From contig NZ_JAFEIF010000049.1 of NCBI RefSeq assembly GCF_017848645.1, forward strand, positions 25,919 through 89,918: a stretch of DNA of 64,000 bases. The letters are read 5' to 3'. The notes beneath the pieces were generated by a model. The model had not been told where the DNA came from. It saw only the letters and a program-made list of their open reading frames with translations, and did no database searches. Every line of letters begins with the position of its first letter. Within the stretch, counting starts at the first letter, position 1. Of the stretch, positions 42,475-50,758 are shown one piece after another. Position numbers and translations under genes: made by a program. Source of the stretch: Limnohabitans sp. (GTDB lineage Bacteria; Pseudomonadota; Gammaproteobacteria; Burkholderiales; Burkholderiaceae_C).

Positions 42475-43278
42475 ATGCAACACCTCTTGCCCCAACGCAT
42501 CGTTTGCCTGACCGAGGAAACGACCGAATGGCTTTACCTGCTGGGGCAGGAGGCGCGCATCGTGGGCATCTCGGGCTACACGGTGCGCCCGCGCCGGGCC
42601 CGCGAAGAAAAGCCCAAGGTCAGTGCATTCTTGAGCGCCAAGATCGACAAGATTTTGGCGCTGAAGCCCGATTGTGTGTTTGGTTTTTCCGACCTTCAGG
42701 CCGACATCGCGTCATTGCTGATCAAGGCCGGCGTGCAGGTCACCGTGTTCAACCAGCGCAGCGTGGATGAGATTTTTTCGGTGCTCTACCAAGTGGCCGC
42801 GATGGTGGGGCAGGCCGAGCAGGGTATGGCCCAGTTGTCGCGCATGCGCGCTGAGCTGGACGCCATCACCCAAAAGGCGGCGGGTTTCAAGCGCCGGCCT
42901 CGGGTCTATTTTGAGGAGTGGGACGAACCCCACATGAGCACCATCCGCTGGGTGTCTGAGTTGATGGGCATGGCGGGAGGGGACGACATTTTTCCCGAGT
43001 TGGCCCTGCAATCCATGGGGCGCGATCGGATCATCGCCAGCGGCCAAACCATCGTCGAGCGCGCGCCTGACATCATCATCGGCTCTTTGTGCGGCAAAAA
43101 GTTTCGCCCCGAAAAAGTCGCGGCGCGGCCTGGTTGGCAAGACGTTCCCGCCGTGCGCACCGGGCAGATTTTTGAAATCAAATCGGCCGATATTTTGCAG
43201 CCCGGTCCTGCCGCGCTCACCGATGGTGTGGCGCAGATGCACCGCATCTTCAGCCAGTGGGAAGCGCTGCATGGCTGA
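42475..43278 (+). CDS. BtuF-like cobalamin-binding protein without signal peptide
   Basis: 267 residues of the periplasmic-binding-protein clade II fold (RIVCLTEETTEWLYLLGQ, GISGYTVRP, KPDCVFGFSDLQADIASLL). It begins directly with the first beta strand and has neither signal peptide nor lipobox, so as written it would stay in the cytoplasm. It contains VYFEEWDEPHMSTIRWVSEL, which is typical of this subfamily. It sits 13 bp behind btuB and overlaps the exported btuF gene by eight bases. Either it is a cytosolic corrinoid-binding protein or it is exported by unknown means. Confidence 0.8.
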   Translation: MQHLLPQRIVCLTEETTEWLYLLGQEARIVGISGYTVRPRRAREEKPKVSAFLSAKIDKILALKPDCVFGFSDLQADIASLLIKAGVQVTVFNQRSVDEIFSVLYQVAAMVGQAEQGMAQLSRMRAELDAITQKAAGFKRRPRVYFEEWDEPHMSTIRWVSELMGMAGGDDIFPELALQSMGRDRIIASGQTIVERAPDIIIGSLCGKKFRPEKVAARPGWQDVPAVRTGQIFEIKSADILQPGPAALTDGVAQMHRIFSQWEALHG

Positions 43279-44179
43279 GGGTTTGAGAGCCTGGGCTCAA
43301 TCCTTGGCACTGGTGGGGGCCGTGTGGGTGTGCACGCAATCCGCACAAGCCATCACCGTGCTCGACGACCGCCAGCAAAAGGTGCAGATCGCCCAAGCCC
43401 CGCAGCGCATCGTGAGCTTGTTGCCATCCCTGACCGAAACCGTCTGTGCCTTGAAGCAGTGCCACAAACTGGTGGGGCTGGACCGTTATTCCAACTGGCC
43501 CGAGTCCGTCAAGTCGGTCCCGCGTGTGGGCGGTGGGCTGGACCCGAACATCGAGAGCATCGTTGCGCTCAGGCCCGATCTGGTCTTGGCAGCTGGCTCT
43601 ACGCGAGGCGCAGACCGCTTGCAGGCGCTGGGCCTGAATGTGCTGCGCCTGGAGCCGCGCAACCACGCCGATGCGCAGCGCGTTTTGCGCACCGTGGCGC
43701 AGGCGCTGCATGTGCCCGCCGCTGACAGCGACCGTGTGTGGCAAAGCATTCAGGCGGGCGTGCAGGCGGCGGTGCAATCGCTCAGCCCCGCAGCGCGGCA
43801 GCAGCGGGTTTACTTTGAGGTGAGCCCTGCGCCCTATGGCGCAAGCGAGTCGTCCTTCATGGGCGAGACGCTCACGCGCATGGGCGTGGCCAACATCTTG
43901 CCTGCATCGATGGGGCCATTTCCCCAGGTCAACCCCGAATGGGTGGTACAGGCCCGGCCCGATGTGATCATGGCGGGCGACAGCAGCCGCGCCAGCATGC
44001 TGCAGCGCCCGGGCTGGGGCCGCTTGCGGGCCATGCAAGGCCAGCGCCTGTGCGTGTTCAAGCCGGAAGAATCGGACATGCTGGTGCGGGCTGGCCCGCG
44101 CATGGCCGAAGGCGCGCAGCTCATGGCCGACTGCCTGAACCGCGCAGCGGCCCAAGCCGACACGGGCGTGCAGCGGTGA
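43271..44179 (+). CDS. btuF: vitamin B12 ABC transporter substrate-binding protein
   Basis: 302 residues with a signal peptide (LALVGAVWVCTQSAQA-I) and a BtuF/FecB-like fold: QRIVSLLPSLTETVCALKQ, LVGLDRYSNWPESV, ALRPDLVLAAGS and MGETLTRMGVANIL. ATG 43271 lies inside the end of the preceding gene, an eight-base overlap, and the stop overlaps the GTG of btuC (GTGA). Delivers B12 to BtuCD in the periplasm. Confidence 0.9.
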   Translation: MAEGLRAWAQSLALVGAVWVCTQSAQAITVLDDRQQKVQIAQAPQRIVSLLPSLTETVCALKQCHKLVGLDRYSNWPESVKSVPRVGGGLDPNIESIVALRPDLVLAAGSTRGADRLQALGLNVLRLEPRNHADAQRVLRTVAQALHVPAADSDRVWQSIQAGVQAAVQSLSPAARQQRVYFEVSPAPYGASESSFMGETLTRMGVANILPASMGPFPQVNPEWVVQARPDVIMAGDSSRASMLQRPGWGRLRAMQGQRLCVFKPEESDMLVRAGPRMAEGAQLMADCLNRAAAQADTGVQR

Positions 44180-45186
44180 ACAACCACATCCACACGCATG
44201 CACCCCGCTGGGCGCTGCTGCTCTTGGCGGTGGGCCTGGCCGTGGTGGTGCTGGGCACGGCCGCTGGCAGTCAAGGCTGGCAGGCCTGGTGGTCGGCAGG
44301 GGCCGATGCGGTGTCGCGCCAGATCGTGTGGGACATCCGGTTGCCGCGCAGCTTGGGCGCGTGGCTGGGCGGGGCCTTGCTGGGCTTGGCCGGGGCCGTG
44401 GCGCAAGGCCTGTTTCGCAATCCGCTGGCCGATCCGTATTTGCTGGGCAGTGCCTCGGGCGCATCGCTGGGGGTGGGCGTTTATCTGAGTTTCTTTGGAG
44501 GCAGCGCTTGGGCCATGACCGCTTGGCTGGGTCTGGGCCTGACGGGCGCAGCCTTTGTGGGCGCGGTGCTGGCGGTGGTGCTCACGCTGCTGCTGGCGCG
44601 TGGTGTGCAACAAACCCTGCGCCTGTTGTTGGCAGGTGTGGTGGTGGGCGTGGTGCTGGGTGCAGTCACCTCTTTGATTTCGCTGCTGCAGCCCCAAGTC
44701 TTGCAGGCGATGCAGGGCTTCATGCTGGGCTCGACCGCGTTTGTCAGCGGGACCGCCTGCGCCACCATGGCGGCGGTGCTGGCCTTGTGCCTCGCCCTGT
44801 CTTGGGTTTTTGCCCGTGTGCTGGACGCTTTGAGTTTGGGAGAAGCCACCGCGCAAAGCCTGGGCGTGCCGCTGCCACTGGCGCGCATGGTGCTGGTGGG
44901 GGTGGTTTCTTTGGCCACAGGGGCGGCAGTGGCGCACATGGGGCTTGTGGCTTTTGTTGGCCTGGCTGCGCCGCATTTGGTGCGCTCGCTGGTGCGCTGC
45001 ACACACGCCTGGCGCTTGCTTTTGTCGGCCCTGATGGGTGGGGCCTTGCTGGTGCTGGCCGATGTGGTGGCCCGAGTGTTGTTGGCACCACAAGAGCTGC
45101 CCGTGGGCGTGCTCACGGCGGTGCTGGGCGGGGGCTATTTGCTGTGGCGCGTGTACCGCGATGCTGACACGGGGGCGCGTTCATGA
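44176..45186 (+). CDS. btuC: vitamin B12 ABC transporter permease
   Basis: 336 residues of the FecCD/BtuC permease family, about ten membrane helices. Signatures are RLPRSLGAWLGGALLGLAGA, QGLFRNPLADPYLLGSASGA and the coupling-helix region LGVPLPLARM, then FVGLAAPHLVRSL. The start is a GTG at 44176 that overlaps the btuF stop; the stop overlaps the ATG of btuD. All support one polycistronic uptake operon. Confidence 0.94.
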   Translation: MNNHIHTHAPRWALLLLAVGLAVVVLGTAAGSQGWQAWWSAGADAVSRQIVWDIRLPRSLGAWLGGALLGLAGAVAQGLFRNPLADPYLLGSASGASLGVGVYLSFFGGSAWAMTAWLGLGLTGAAFVGAVLAVVLTLLLARGVQQTLRLLLAGVVVGVVLGAVTSLISLLQPQVLQAMQGFMLGSTAFVSGTACATMAAVLALCLALSWVFARVLDALSLGEATAQSLGVPLPLARMVLVGVVSLATGAAVAHMGLVAFVGLAAPHLVRSLVRCTHAWRLLLSALMGGALLVLADVVARVLLAPQELPVGVLTAVLGGGYLLWRVYRDADTGARS

Positions 45187-45971
45187 GCGCCGCGCTGCAA
45201 ACCCGGCAACTGTGCGCCGAGTTGGGTGGACGCCCGGTCCTTCAAAACATTGACCTGCAGATCGCGGCGGGCCGCTGGACCTGCGTGGTCGGGCCCAACG
45301 GGGCGGGCAAATCGAGTTTGCTCAAGGCGCTGGCGGGTTTGTTGCCGCACAGCGGGCAAGTGCTGTGGCAGGGCCAGCCGCTGGCTTCGCTCAGCCGCCA
45401 GCAAAGGGCTTTGCAACTGTCCTGGCTGGGGCAGGGCGAAGCCAGTACGCTGGACCTGCGCGTGTGGGACGTGGCCATGCTCGGCCGCTTGCCGCACCAA
45501 AGCTGGCTGGGCGCGCCTTCAGCGCAAGACGCGCAGATGGTGGAAGCCGCCCTTAGGGCCACACAGGCCTGGGATTGGCGCGAACGCATGCTGGGCGAGT
45601 TGTCGGGCGGCGAGCGCCAACGCGTGCTGCTGGCCCGCGCCATGGCGGGCAATGCGCCGACCATGCTGATGGACGAGCCCCTGGCCAACCTGGACCCGCC
45701 GCACCAAGTGGACTGGCTGGAGCAGGTGCATTGCCTCTTGGCGCAAGGCACCACCGTGCTCAGCGTGCTGCACGAAATCGGCATGGCCCTGCACGCCGAC
45801 GACATCGTCGTGATGCACGAAGGCCGTGTGGTGCACCACGGTGCAGGCCGCGATGCCGACACGCACGCAGCGATCGAGGCGGTGTTTGAGCAGCGCATCC
45901 GCATTCATGCGCTCGACGGGCAGTGGGTGGTCTTGCCGCGTCTTGGCGGGGCGAGCTGCCGCATCGATTAA
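45183..45971 (+). CDS. btuD: vitamin B12 ABC transporter ATP-binding protein
   Basis: 262 residues: Walker A VVGPNGAGKSSLLKA, signature LGELSGGERQRVLLARA, Walker B TMLMDEPLANLD and H-loop VLHEIGMAL. ATG overlaps the btuC stop. Powers import through BtuC. No cobalamin biosynthesis gene is in the window, so the locus is for salvage only. Confidence 0.94.
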   Translation: MSAALQTRQLCAELGGRPVLQNIDLQIAAGRWTCVVGPNGAGKSSLLKALAGLLPHSGQVLWQGQPLASLSRQQRALQLSWLGQGEASTLDLRVWDVAMLGRLPHQSWLGAPSAQDAQMVEAALRATQAWDWRERMLGELSGGERQRVLLARAMAGNAPTMLMDEPLANLDPPHQVDWLEQVHCLLAQGTTVLSVLHEIGMALHADDIVVMHEGRVVHHGAGRDADTHAAIEAVFEQRIRIHALDGQWVVLPRLGGASCRID

Positions 45972-46014
45972 GCTGCGATTTTTGCAGCGGTCAACACATC
46001 ACAGGGGAATTGCC

Positions 46015-46998
46015 ATGGGCCTCATCATGAAACAAGCCATCACAGGCCCCGCCGCCTGGAAGGGGGTGGACCTGGTGGGCGACAGCGCGTGGTTGCACCA
46101 CCTCAGCGCGCCCGTGTTGGCCACGCTGGACGCGGCCTTGGCCCATGTCCAAGCCAAAGGGCTGACCTTTCCGAACTTTGGCCAAGAAGACTTTCCGATC
46201 GGTGACTGGGCGCAGCAACTCAAGGCCTACAGCGATGAACTGGAAAACGGCCGGGGCTTTTTGGTCTTGCGCGGATTGCCTGTCGAGCGCTACAGCGAAG
46301 AGCAGATCCAGATTCTGTATTACGGCATTGGCCTGCACATGGGCGTGCCTGTTCGGCAAAACCCCAAAGGCGACTTGCTGGGCCTGGTGATGAACGTGGG
46401 CGATGTGACGAAGAAAACCACACGCGTTTACGAGACCAATCTGTACCTGCCCTACCACTCGGACCCATCCGACGTCGTGGGCCTGTTGTGCATCCGCAAG
46501 GCCAAGCAAGGCGGCTTGAGTTCGCTGGTGAGCGTGGCGGCGATTTACAACGAGATTTTGGAAAAGCACCCCGAGTACCTGGGCCTGTATTACCGCACTT
46601 GGTATTTTTCGCACCTGTGCGAAGACCAGCCCAGCCTGTCGCCCATCTTCAGCCACCACCAAGGCAAACTCAGCTGCCGCTACCTGCGCCAGTACATCGA
46701 GTTGGGCCACGAAATCCGAAACCTGCCGCTGTCCAAGGTCGAAATCGAAGCGCTCGATTTGTTCGACGAGATCATGCACCGTGAAGATTTCCGTTTAAGC
46801 ATGATGCTCGAGCCCGGTGATTTGCAGTTTGCCAACAACTACGCCGTGCTCCATTCGCGCAATGAATTCGAAGACCACGGCGTGCACGAGCTCAACCGCA
46901 AGATGCTGCGCCTGTGGGTCAAGATGCCCAATGCGAGGACACTGGCGCCCGAGTTTCCGGGGCGCAATGGCTTTCCTGCGCCTGCGGCTTTGGCCTGA
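46015..46998 (+). CDS. TauD/TfdA-family 2-oxoglutarate-dependent dioxygenase
   Basis: 327 residues. The iron triad His148 and Asp150 (YHSDPSD) with distal His280 (AVLHSRNEF) and a 2-oxoglutarate arginine near 295 are in place, so it should be active. It is close to the TauD/TfdA group acting on small carboxylates or sulfonates (QLKAYSDELENGRGFLVLRG). AGGGGAAT lies 6-13 bases before the ATG. It follows btuD by 43 bp on the same strand but is not obviously linked to B12; no sulfonate transporter is nearby. Substrate unknown. Confidence 0.88.
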   Translation: MGLIMKQAITGPAAWKGVDLVGDSAWLHHLSAPVLATLDAALAHVQAKGLTFPNFGQEDFPIGDWAQQLKAYSDELENGRGFLVLRGLPVERYSEEQIQILYYGIGLHMGVPVRQNPKGDLLGLVMNVGDVTKKTTRVYETNLYLPYHSDPSDVVGLLCIRKAKQGGLSSLVSVAAIYNEILEKHPEYLGLYYRTWYFSHLCEDQPSLSPIFSHHQGKLSCRYLRQYIELGHEIRNLPLSKVEIEALDLFDEIMHREDFRLSMMLEPGDLQFANNYAVLHSRNEFEDHGVHELNRKMLRLWVKMPNARTLAPEFPGRNGFPAPAALA

Positions 46999-47014
46999 GC
47001 GGTTCAGGCGCCAG

Positions 47015-47683
47015 TCAGCGCTCTGACTTGCTCGCGGGCGCGGCCTTTTTGGGTGTGGCTTTGACCGTTTGTGGCGCGTCCAAAAACAAAAGCGTGTCCA
47101 CATAACCCATGAAGCGGTTGAGGTAATCAGGCGAGAGGTCGCGCATCAGGCCCAGCGATCGCAGCACCAGCATGTGGGAGTTGATGGGCCCGGCGTTTTG
47201 TGGGGCTTGGGCGATGGCTTGGGTGACCTGCTTTTGCACGCTGATCTTGCCCAGCTGCTGGCGAAATGCCACGATGTGCGGCTTGTCCATGCGGCCTTGG
47301 CCGCTGGGGTTCAAGGGGCGCTCGGGCGTGGGTGCGGCCATGTCCTGCAGCAAGGTGAACAAGGGCGATGCTGCGCTGCGGGAGGGCAGGGTGTTCGGGT
47401 TCTGAGGCACTGCAAGCCGGGCCTGCAGTTGCGTCACAGCAGTGCTCAGCTTGGCCTGCAGCAGCGCTTGGGCCGGGCCTGGTTGGCTGCGGGTGCGTTC
47501 GGCCAGCACCTGGATGTAGTGCCAGCCCACGGGGTCGCGTTGGGCCGCCTCTGCGGCCCATTCGGCCTCATCTGCCCAACCAGCCCCATCAGCCTCTTTG
47601 CCTTGCGACAGTTTCAAGGCATCTGTGGGCGGGGACAGCGTTTCGGGCAGGCTGGGTCGGGCTTCGGACATGGGGAGGGTCAT
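47015..47683 (-). CDS. DUF2894 family protein, last gene of the motor-like operon
   Basis: 222 residues, no signal peptide or membrane helix. A Pro/Ala-rich start is followed by GWHYIQVLAERTRSQPGPAQ, LPSRSAASPLFTLLQDM and a C-terminal MLVLRSLGLMRDLSPDYLNR, then a Lys/Ala tail. I place it in DUF2894, a family of unknown function confined mainly to Betaproteobacteria. GGTGAG lies before ATG 47683, 7 bp after the stop of the OmpA-like gene. It is probably a cytoplasmic partner of the membrane complex encoded upstream. Confidence 0.8.
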   Translation of the reverse strand: MTLPMSEARPSLPETLSPPTDALKLSQGKEADGAGWADEAEWAAEAAQRDPVGWHYIQVLAERTRSQPGPAQALLQAKLSTAVTQLQARLAVPQNPNTLPSRSAASPLFTLLQDMAAPTPERPLNPSGQGRMDKPHIVAFRQQLGKISVQKQVTQAIAQAPQNAGPINSHMLVLRSLGLMRDLSPDYLNRFMGYVDTLLFLDAPQTVKATPKKAAPASKSER

Positions 47684-47690
47684 GAAAAAC

Positions 47691-48368
47691 TCACCGTGCC
47701 TGGTTTGTGCCTGTCGCCGATGGGGCCGATGGGGCCGTTGGGGCCGCATTGCTGGCCTTGGGCACCGGGGCCATTTCCACGCGGCGGTTTTGTGCGCGGG
47801 CTTGTTCGTTGGTGTTGGGCACCAAGGCTTGTTCCTGACCAAAGGCGGCAGCGAACAGCATGGATGCGGGCATGCCTTCTTCGATCAAGGTGCGCGTGAC
47901 GGTGAGGGCACGCTGGGCCGAGAGCTCCCAGTTGTCCGCGAATTCGCGGTTGCGGCTGGTGACCGCCCGGTCGTCGGTGAAGCCGCTGACCATGAGCATG
48001 TCGTCACGCGTTTGAAGGTAGCTGCGCAGCGGCAGCACCAGGCTTTTGAGCAGTTGGCGGCCTTCGGGTTCGAGCTGGTCGGAGTTGAGCTTGAACAGCA
48101 GTTTGCCGCTGATGCCGATGCGGCCGTTGTTCAGGGTGATGCGGCCGCTGGCCAGTGGAATGGCCAAGGCGTTTTCGAGCGAGAGGCGTTTTTGCTCTTC
48201 GATCTGGCGCTTTTGCACCTCCACCTCCAGCTGCGAGGCCATGTCCAGTTGCGCGGCCATCACGCCCACCAGCAGCAGCACAAACGCGCCCAGCAGGCCG
48301 GTCATCAGGTCGGCAAACGAGATCCAGGTGGCCGATGTGGCGTCGACGTCGGCGTCGTGCTCCAGCAT
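47691..48368 (-). CDS. MotB/ZorB-like protein with OmpA peptidoglycan-binding domain
   Basis: 225 residues. One N-terminal membrane helix with WISFADLMTGLLGAFVLLL; Asp20 is placed as the ion-carrying aspartate of MotB, TolR and ZorB. A short helical linker (about 45-66) precedes an OmpA-like domain (about 90-200) with NWELSAQRALTV and QARAQNRRVEM, the peptidoglycan-binding signature. The tail is Ala/Pro-rich. Its start overlaps the stop of the MotA-like gene at 48368. Together they look like the A and B subunits of a proton-driven stator anchored to the cell wall. Confidence 0.88.
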   Translation of the reverse strand: MLEHDADVDATSATWISFADLMTGLLGAFVLLLVGVMAAQLDMASQLEVEVQKRQIEEQKRLSLENALAIPLASGRITLNNGRIGISGKLLFKLNSDQLEPEGRQLLKSLVLPLRSYLQTRDDMLMVSGFTDDRAVTSRNREFADNWELSAQRALTVTRTLIEEGMPASMLFAAAFGQEQALVPNTNEQARAQNRRVEMAPVPKASNAAPTAPSAPSATGTNQAR

Positions 48369-50758
48369 CAGACGGCTCCTTCAGTGACCAGGTCGGTGCG
48401 CCGTTGCAGGGCGTCGAGCACGTCTTTTTGGCTGCCGATGCTCAGGTCAATGATTTCGCGCGCTTGGGCCACGTAATAGGCCAGTTGTTCGTCGCTGCGC
48501 GTCATCGATTTGCCCAGCGCCTGTTCGATGCGCTGCAGTTGGGCCATGAGTTGCTCGTTGGTCTGGCTGAAGGCATGCACGGCAAAGCCCAGGCTCTCGC
48601 CCAGGCTGGCCACGTCCACCGCGCTGGCGGTGACTTGCGCGGCGATGCCGCCCAGTTTGTCGGTCTCTTGCGCGACGTGTTGCTGGAACTGCGCGCTGGT
48701 TTGCGCCAGCGAGGCCTGGCTGCTGACCAGCAAGGCGTCGATCACGCCGCGTTGCTCGGTTGAGGCGTGGTTGATCGCGTCCAGCAAGGTGCTGAGCGTG
48801 CCCAAAATGCGGGTGCGCTCTTCGAGCAAGGCGTTGTCGCGCGCCACGCTGACCGAGATTTCCTGGCGCAACTGGCCAATGACTTCGGCCGCGGCTTTGG
48901 GCGCTTCCGAGGCGGTTTCGATCAGGCGGGTGATGGGCGCTTCCAGGGCGGTGCCCAGGGTGCTGAGGTGGGCCGTCACGGTGCTTTGCAGCTCGGCCAG
49001 GCGGGCCACGGCGGCTTGGCCGCGCGCGTCTTCGGCTTGGCGCAGGGCCGACAGTTCCTCGCGCAGCAGGGCCGAGAGCTCTTCGGCGCGCTGGCTGTGC
49101 TGGGCTGTCCACTGCGTTTCGGCGGCGATGCGCGTTTGCACCAGCGCTTCGCTGCTGGCCAGCAAGCGGGTGATCTCGGCCAGGGTTTGCGTGGCCTGGG
49201 TTTGGCTGTGGGTGCTGATGTCTTGCGCGGTGCGGGCCAGGGTGTCGCAAATGGTTTGTTGCTGGGCCAGCGTTTGTGTGCTGGCGCTTTGCCACTGTTG
49301 TCCCAGGTTGACGGCGGTGCTTTCCAGCGATGCCTTCCAGGCATCCAGGCGTGCCTGATCGGCGGCAGCCCGTTCATCGTGCAAGCGTGTGATGTCTGCC
49401 AAGGTCTGTTGGCTGTGGGTTTGGGCGTGCGCTTGAATGGCCTGGGCGGTGTGGCCCAAGCTGTCGCAAATGGCTTGGTGTTGGGCCAGGGCCTGCGTGC
49501 CCGTGGTTTGCCACTGCTGCTGCAACCCATCGGCCATGCTGTGCAGCGCGGCTTGCCAGCTGGCCAGGCGCTGCTGGTCGGCAGTGCTTTGCAGGGCGTG
49601 TTGTTCGGTTTGGGCCTGGCCCACTTGCGCGACCAAGGCCTGGGCGCTGCGCTCGAAGTTCTGGCCGAAGGCCTCCAGGGTCTGGCCCACGCGCTCGCTC
49701 ATGCGGGCGCTGCTTTGCTCGTGCAGGCTCAGTGTCTGGGCGCTGGTGTGGGCCAGCGTGGCGGCGGTGGCGGTGAGCTGCGTGTGCACCTCGGCCAGTT
49801 GCTGCTGGGTGTTGTGCAGCAGGCGCTCGTTCAGGGTTTGGGCCTGTTCGGCCAGCTGCGCCATGGTGGCTTGCACCACGGGGCGAATGCCGTCGCTGGC
49901 CAGTTGCAGGCTTTGGCCGAGGCTGGTGCGCAGTGACTGGTCCACCGATTGCGCCAGACCCGTGTAGGCGCTGTGCACCTCTTGCTGCACCATGTGCTGA
50001 AAGCTGTGCTGGCTGGCCAGCAGTTGGGTGTGGGTTTGCTCGGTGCTGCTGGCCATCTGGGCCATCAGGGCCTGCAGTTGCTGTAGCACTTGCGGCAGGG
50101 CCTGGGCTTGCTGCGCCAGCGCCAGGTAACTTTGCTGGCGCTGGTGCGCGAGCGAAAAACGCTGCAGCTGGGTGTGGGCCAGGGTGTCGAGTTGCTGCGA
50201 GGCCAAGGCGCGTTCACGCCGGGCCAGGCTGCTCATCAGGCCCAGCATGGCCGAGGTGGCCACGCCCGCCACCGAGGTGCCAAAGGCCAGGCCCAGGCCT
50301 TTGATGGGCTCGGAAAACGCGGCCCGCACGCCCGCAATGGAGTTGGAGCCTTCGAGCGCGAACACCGCGCCGTTGAGCGTGACCACCATGCCCAAAAAAG
50401 TGCCCAGCATGCCCAGCATGACCAGCAGGCCCACCAGGTAAGGGGTGAACACCGGGCCGGGCAAGGCCACGCGCTCGCCTTGCACCCGCTGGCGCACTGG
50501 GTTTTGCAAGGCCGCAGGCAGGGTGTTGAGCCAGTCGCTCAGTTGGGCCAGGTCGGTGGGGACTTGGGCCAAACCTTGCTGGAGTTGGACGGTGGTGGCG
50601 CGGTATTGGCGCAGCTCCCAAGCACCAAAGCCATAAACAGCGCCGATGAGCGCGGTCATGACCAGCACCAGAAAGTGGCTGCTGGCCACGGCCGCCGCTA
50701 CCCAAATCAGGGCCAATGCGCCCAGGCCAAATGCGATCGAAAAAGAAAAGCGTTTCAT
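48368..50758 (-). CDS. MotA/ExbB-like membrane protein with long DUF802 coiled-coil tail
   Basis: 796 residues. Four membrane helices near 8-26, 29-47, 107-130 and 153-178; the latter two carry LLVMLGMLGTFLGMVVTL and GLGLAFGTSVAGVATSAMLG, the MotA/TolQ/ExbB channel signature. Residues 180-790 are almost all predicted coiled coil, rich in Gln, Ala and Thr, with at least two imperfect repeats of about 65 residues (each with Q-Q-W-Q...T-L/A...A-I-C-D-S/T-L and QTLA-D/E-ITRL), matching DUF802. The tail would project roughly tens of nanometres into the cytoplasm, like the tail of ZorA. Overlaps its neighbours by a few bases. Confidence 0.87.
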   Translation of the reverse strand: MKRFSFSIAFGLGALALIWVAAAVASSHFLVLVMTALIGAVYGFGAWELRQYRATTVQLQQGLAQVPTDLAQLSDWLNTLPAALQNPVRQRVQGERVALPGPVFTPYLVGLLVMLGMLGTFLGMVVTLNGAVFALEGSNSIAGVRAAFSEPIKGLGLAFGTSVAGVATSAMLGLMSSLARRERALASQQLDTLAHTQLQRFSLAHQRQQSYLALAQQAQALPQVLQQLQALMAQMASSTEQTHTQLLASQHSFQHMVQQEVHSAYTGLAQSVDQSLRTSLGQSLQLASDGIRPVVQATMAQLAEQAQTLNERLLHNTQQQLAEVHTQLTATAATLAHTSAQTLSLHEQSSARMSERVGQTLEAFGQNFERSAQALVAQVGQAQTEQHALQSTADQQRLASWQAALHSMADGLQQQWQTTGTQALAQHQAICDSLGHTAQAIQAHAQTHSQQTLADITRLHDERAAADQARLDAWKASLESTAVNLGQQWQSASTQTLAQQQTICDTLARTAQDISTHSQTQATQTLAEITRLLASSEALVQTRIAAETQWTAQHSQRAEELSALLREELSALRQAEDARGQAAVARLAELQSTVTAHLSTLGTALEAPITRLIETASEAPKAAAEVIGQLRQEISVSVARDNALLEERTRILGTLSTLLDAINHASTEQRGVIDALLVSSQASLAQTSAQFQQHVAQETDKLGGIAAQVTASAVDVASLGESLGFAVHAFSQTNEQLMAQLQRIEQALGKSMTRSDEQLAYYVAQAREIIDLSIGSQKDVLDALQRRTDLVTEGAV

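Noticed and set aside
40404..42500. 698-codon reverse reading frame opposite btuB and across the riboswitch
   Set aside because: No domain, covers a convincing TonB receptor and a cobalamin riboswitch on the other strand.
47691..50758. Zorya defence system
   Set aside because: A MotA/MotB-like pair with long tail is present, but no zorC, zorD or zorE gene is nearby and the partners are DUF3348 and DUF2894, so it is reported as a separate motor-like operon.
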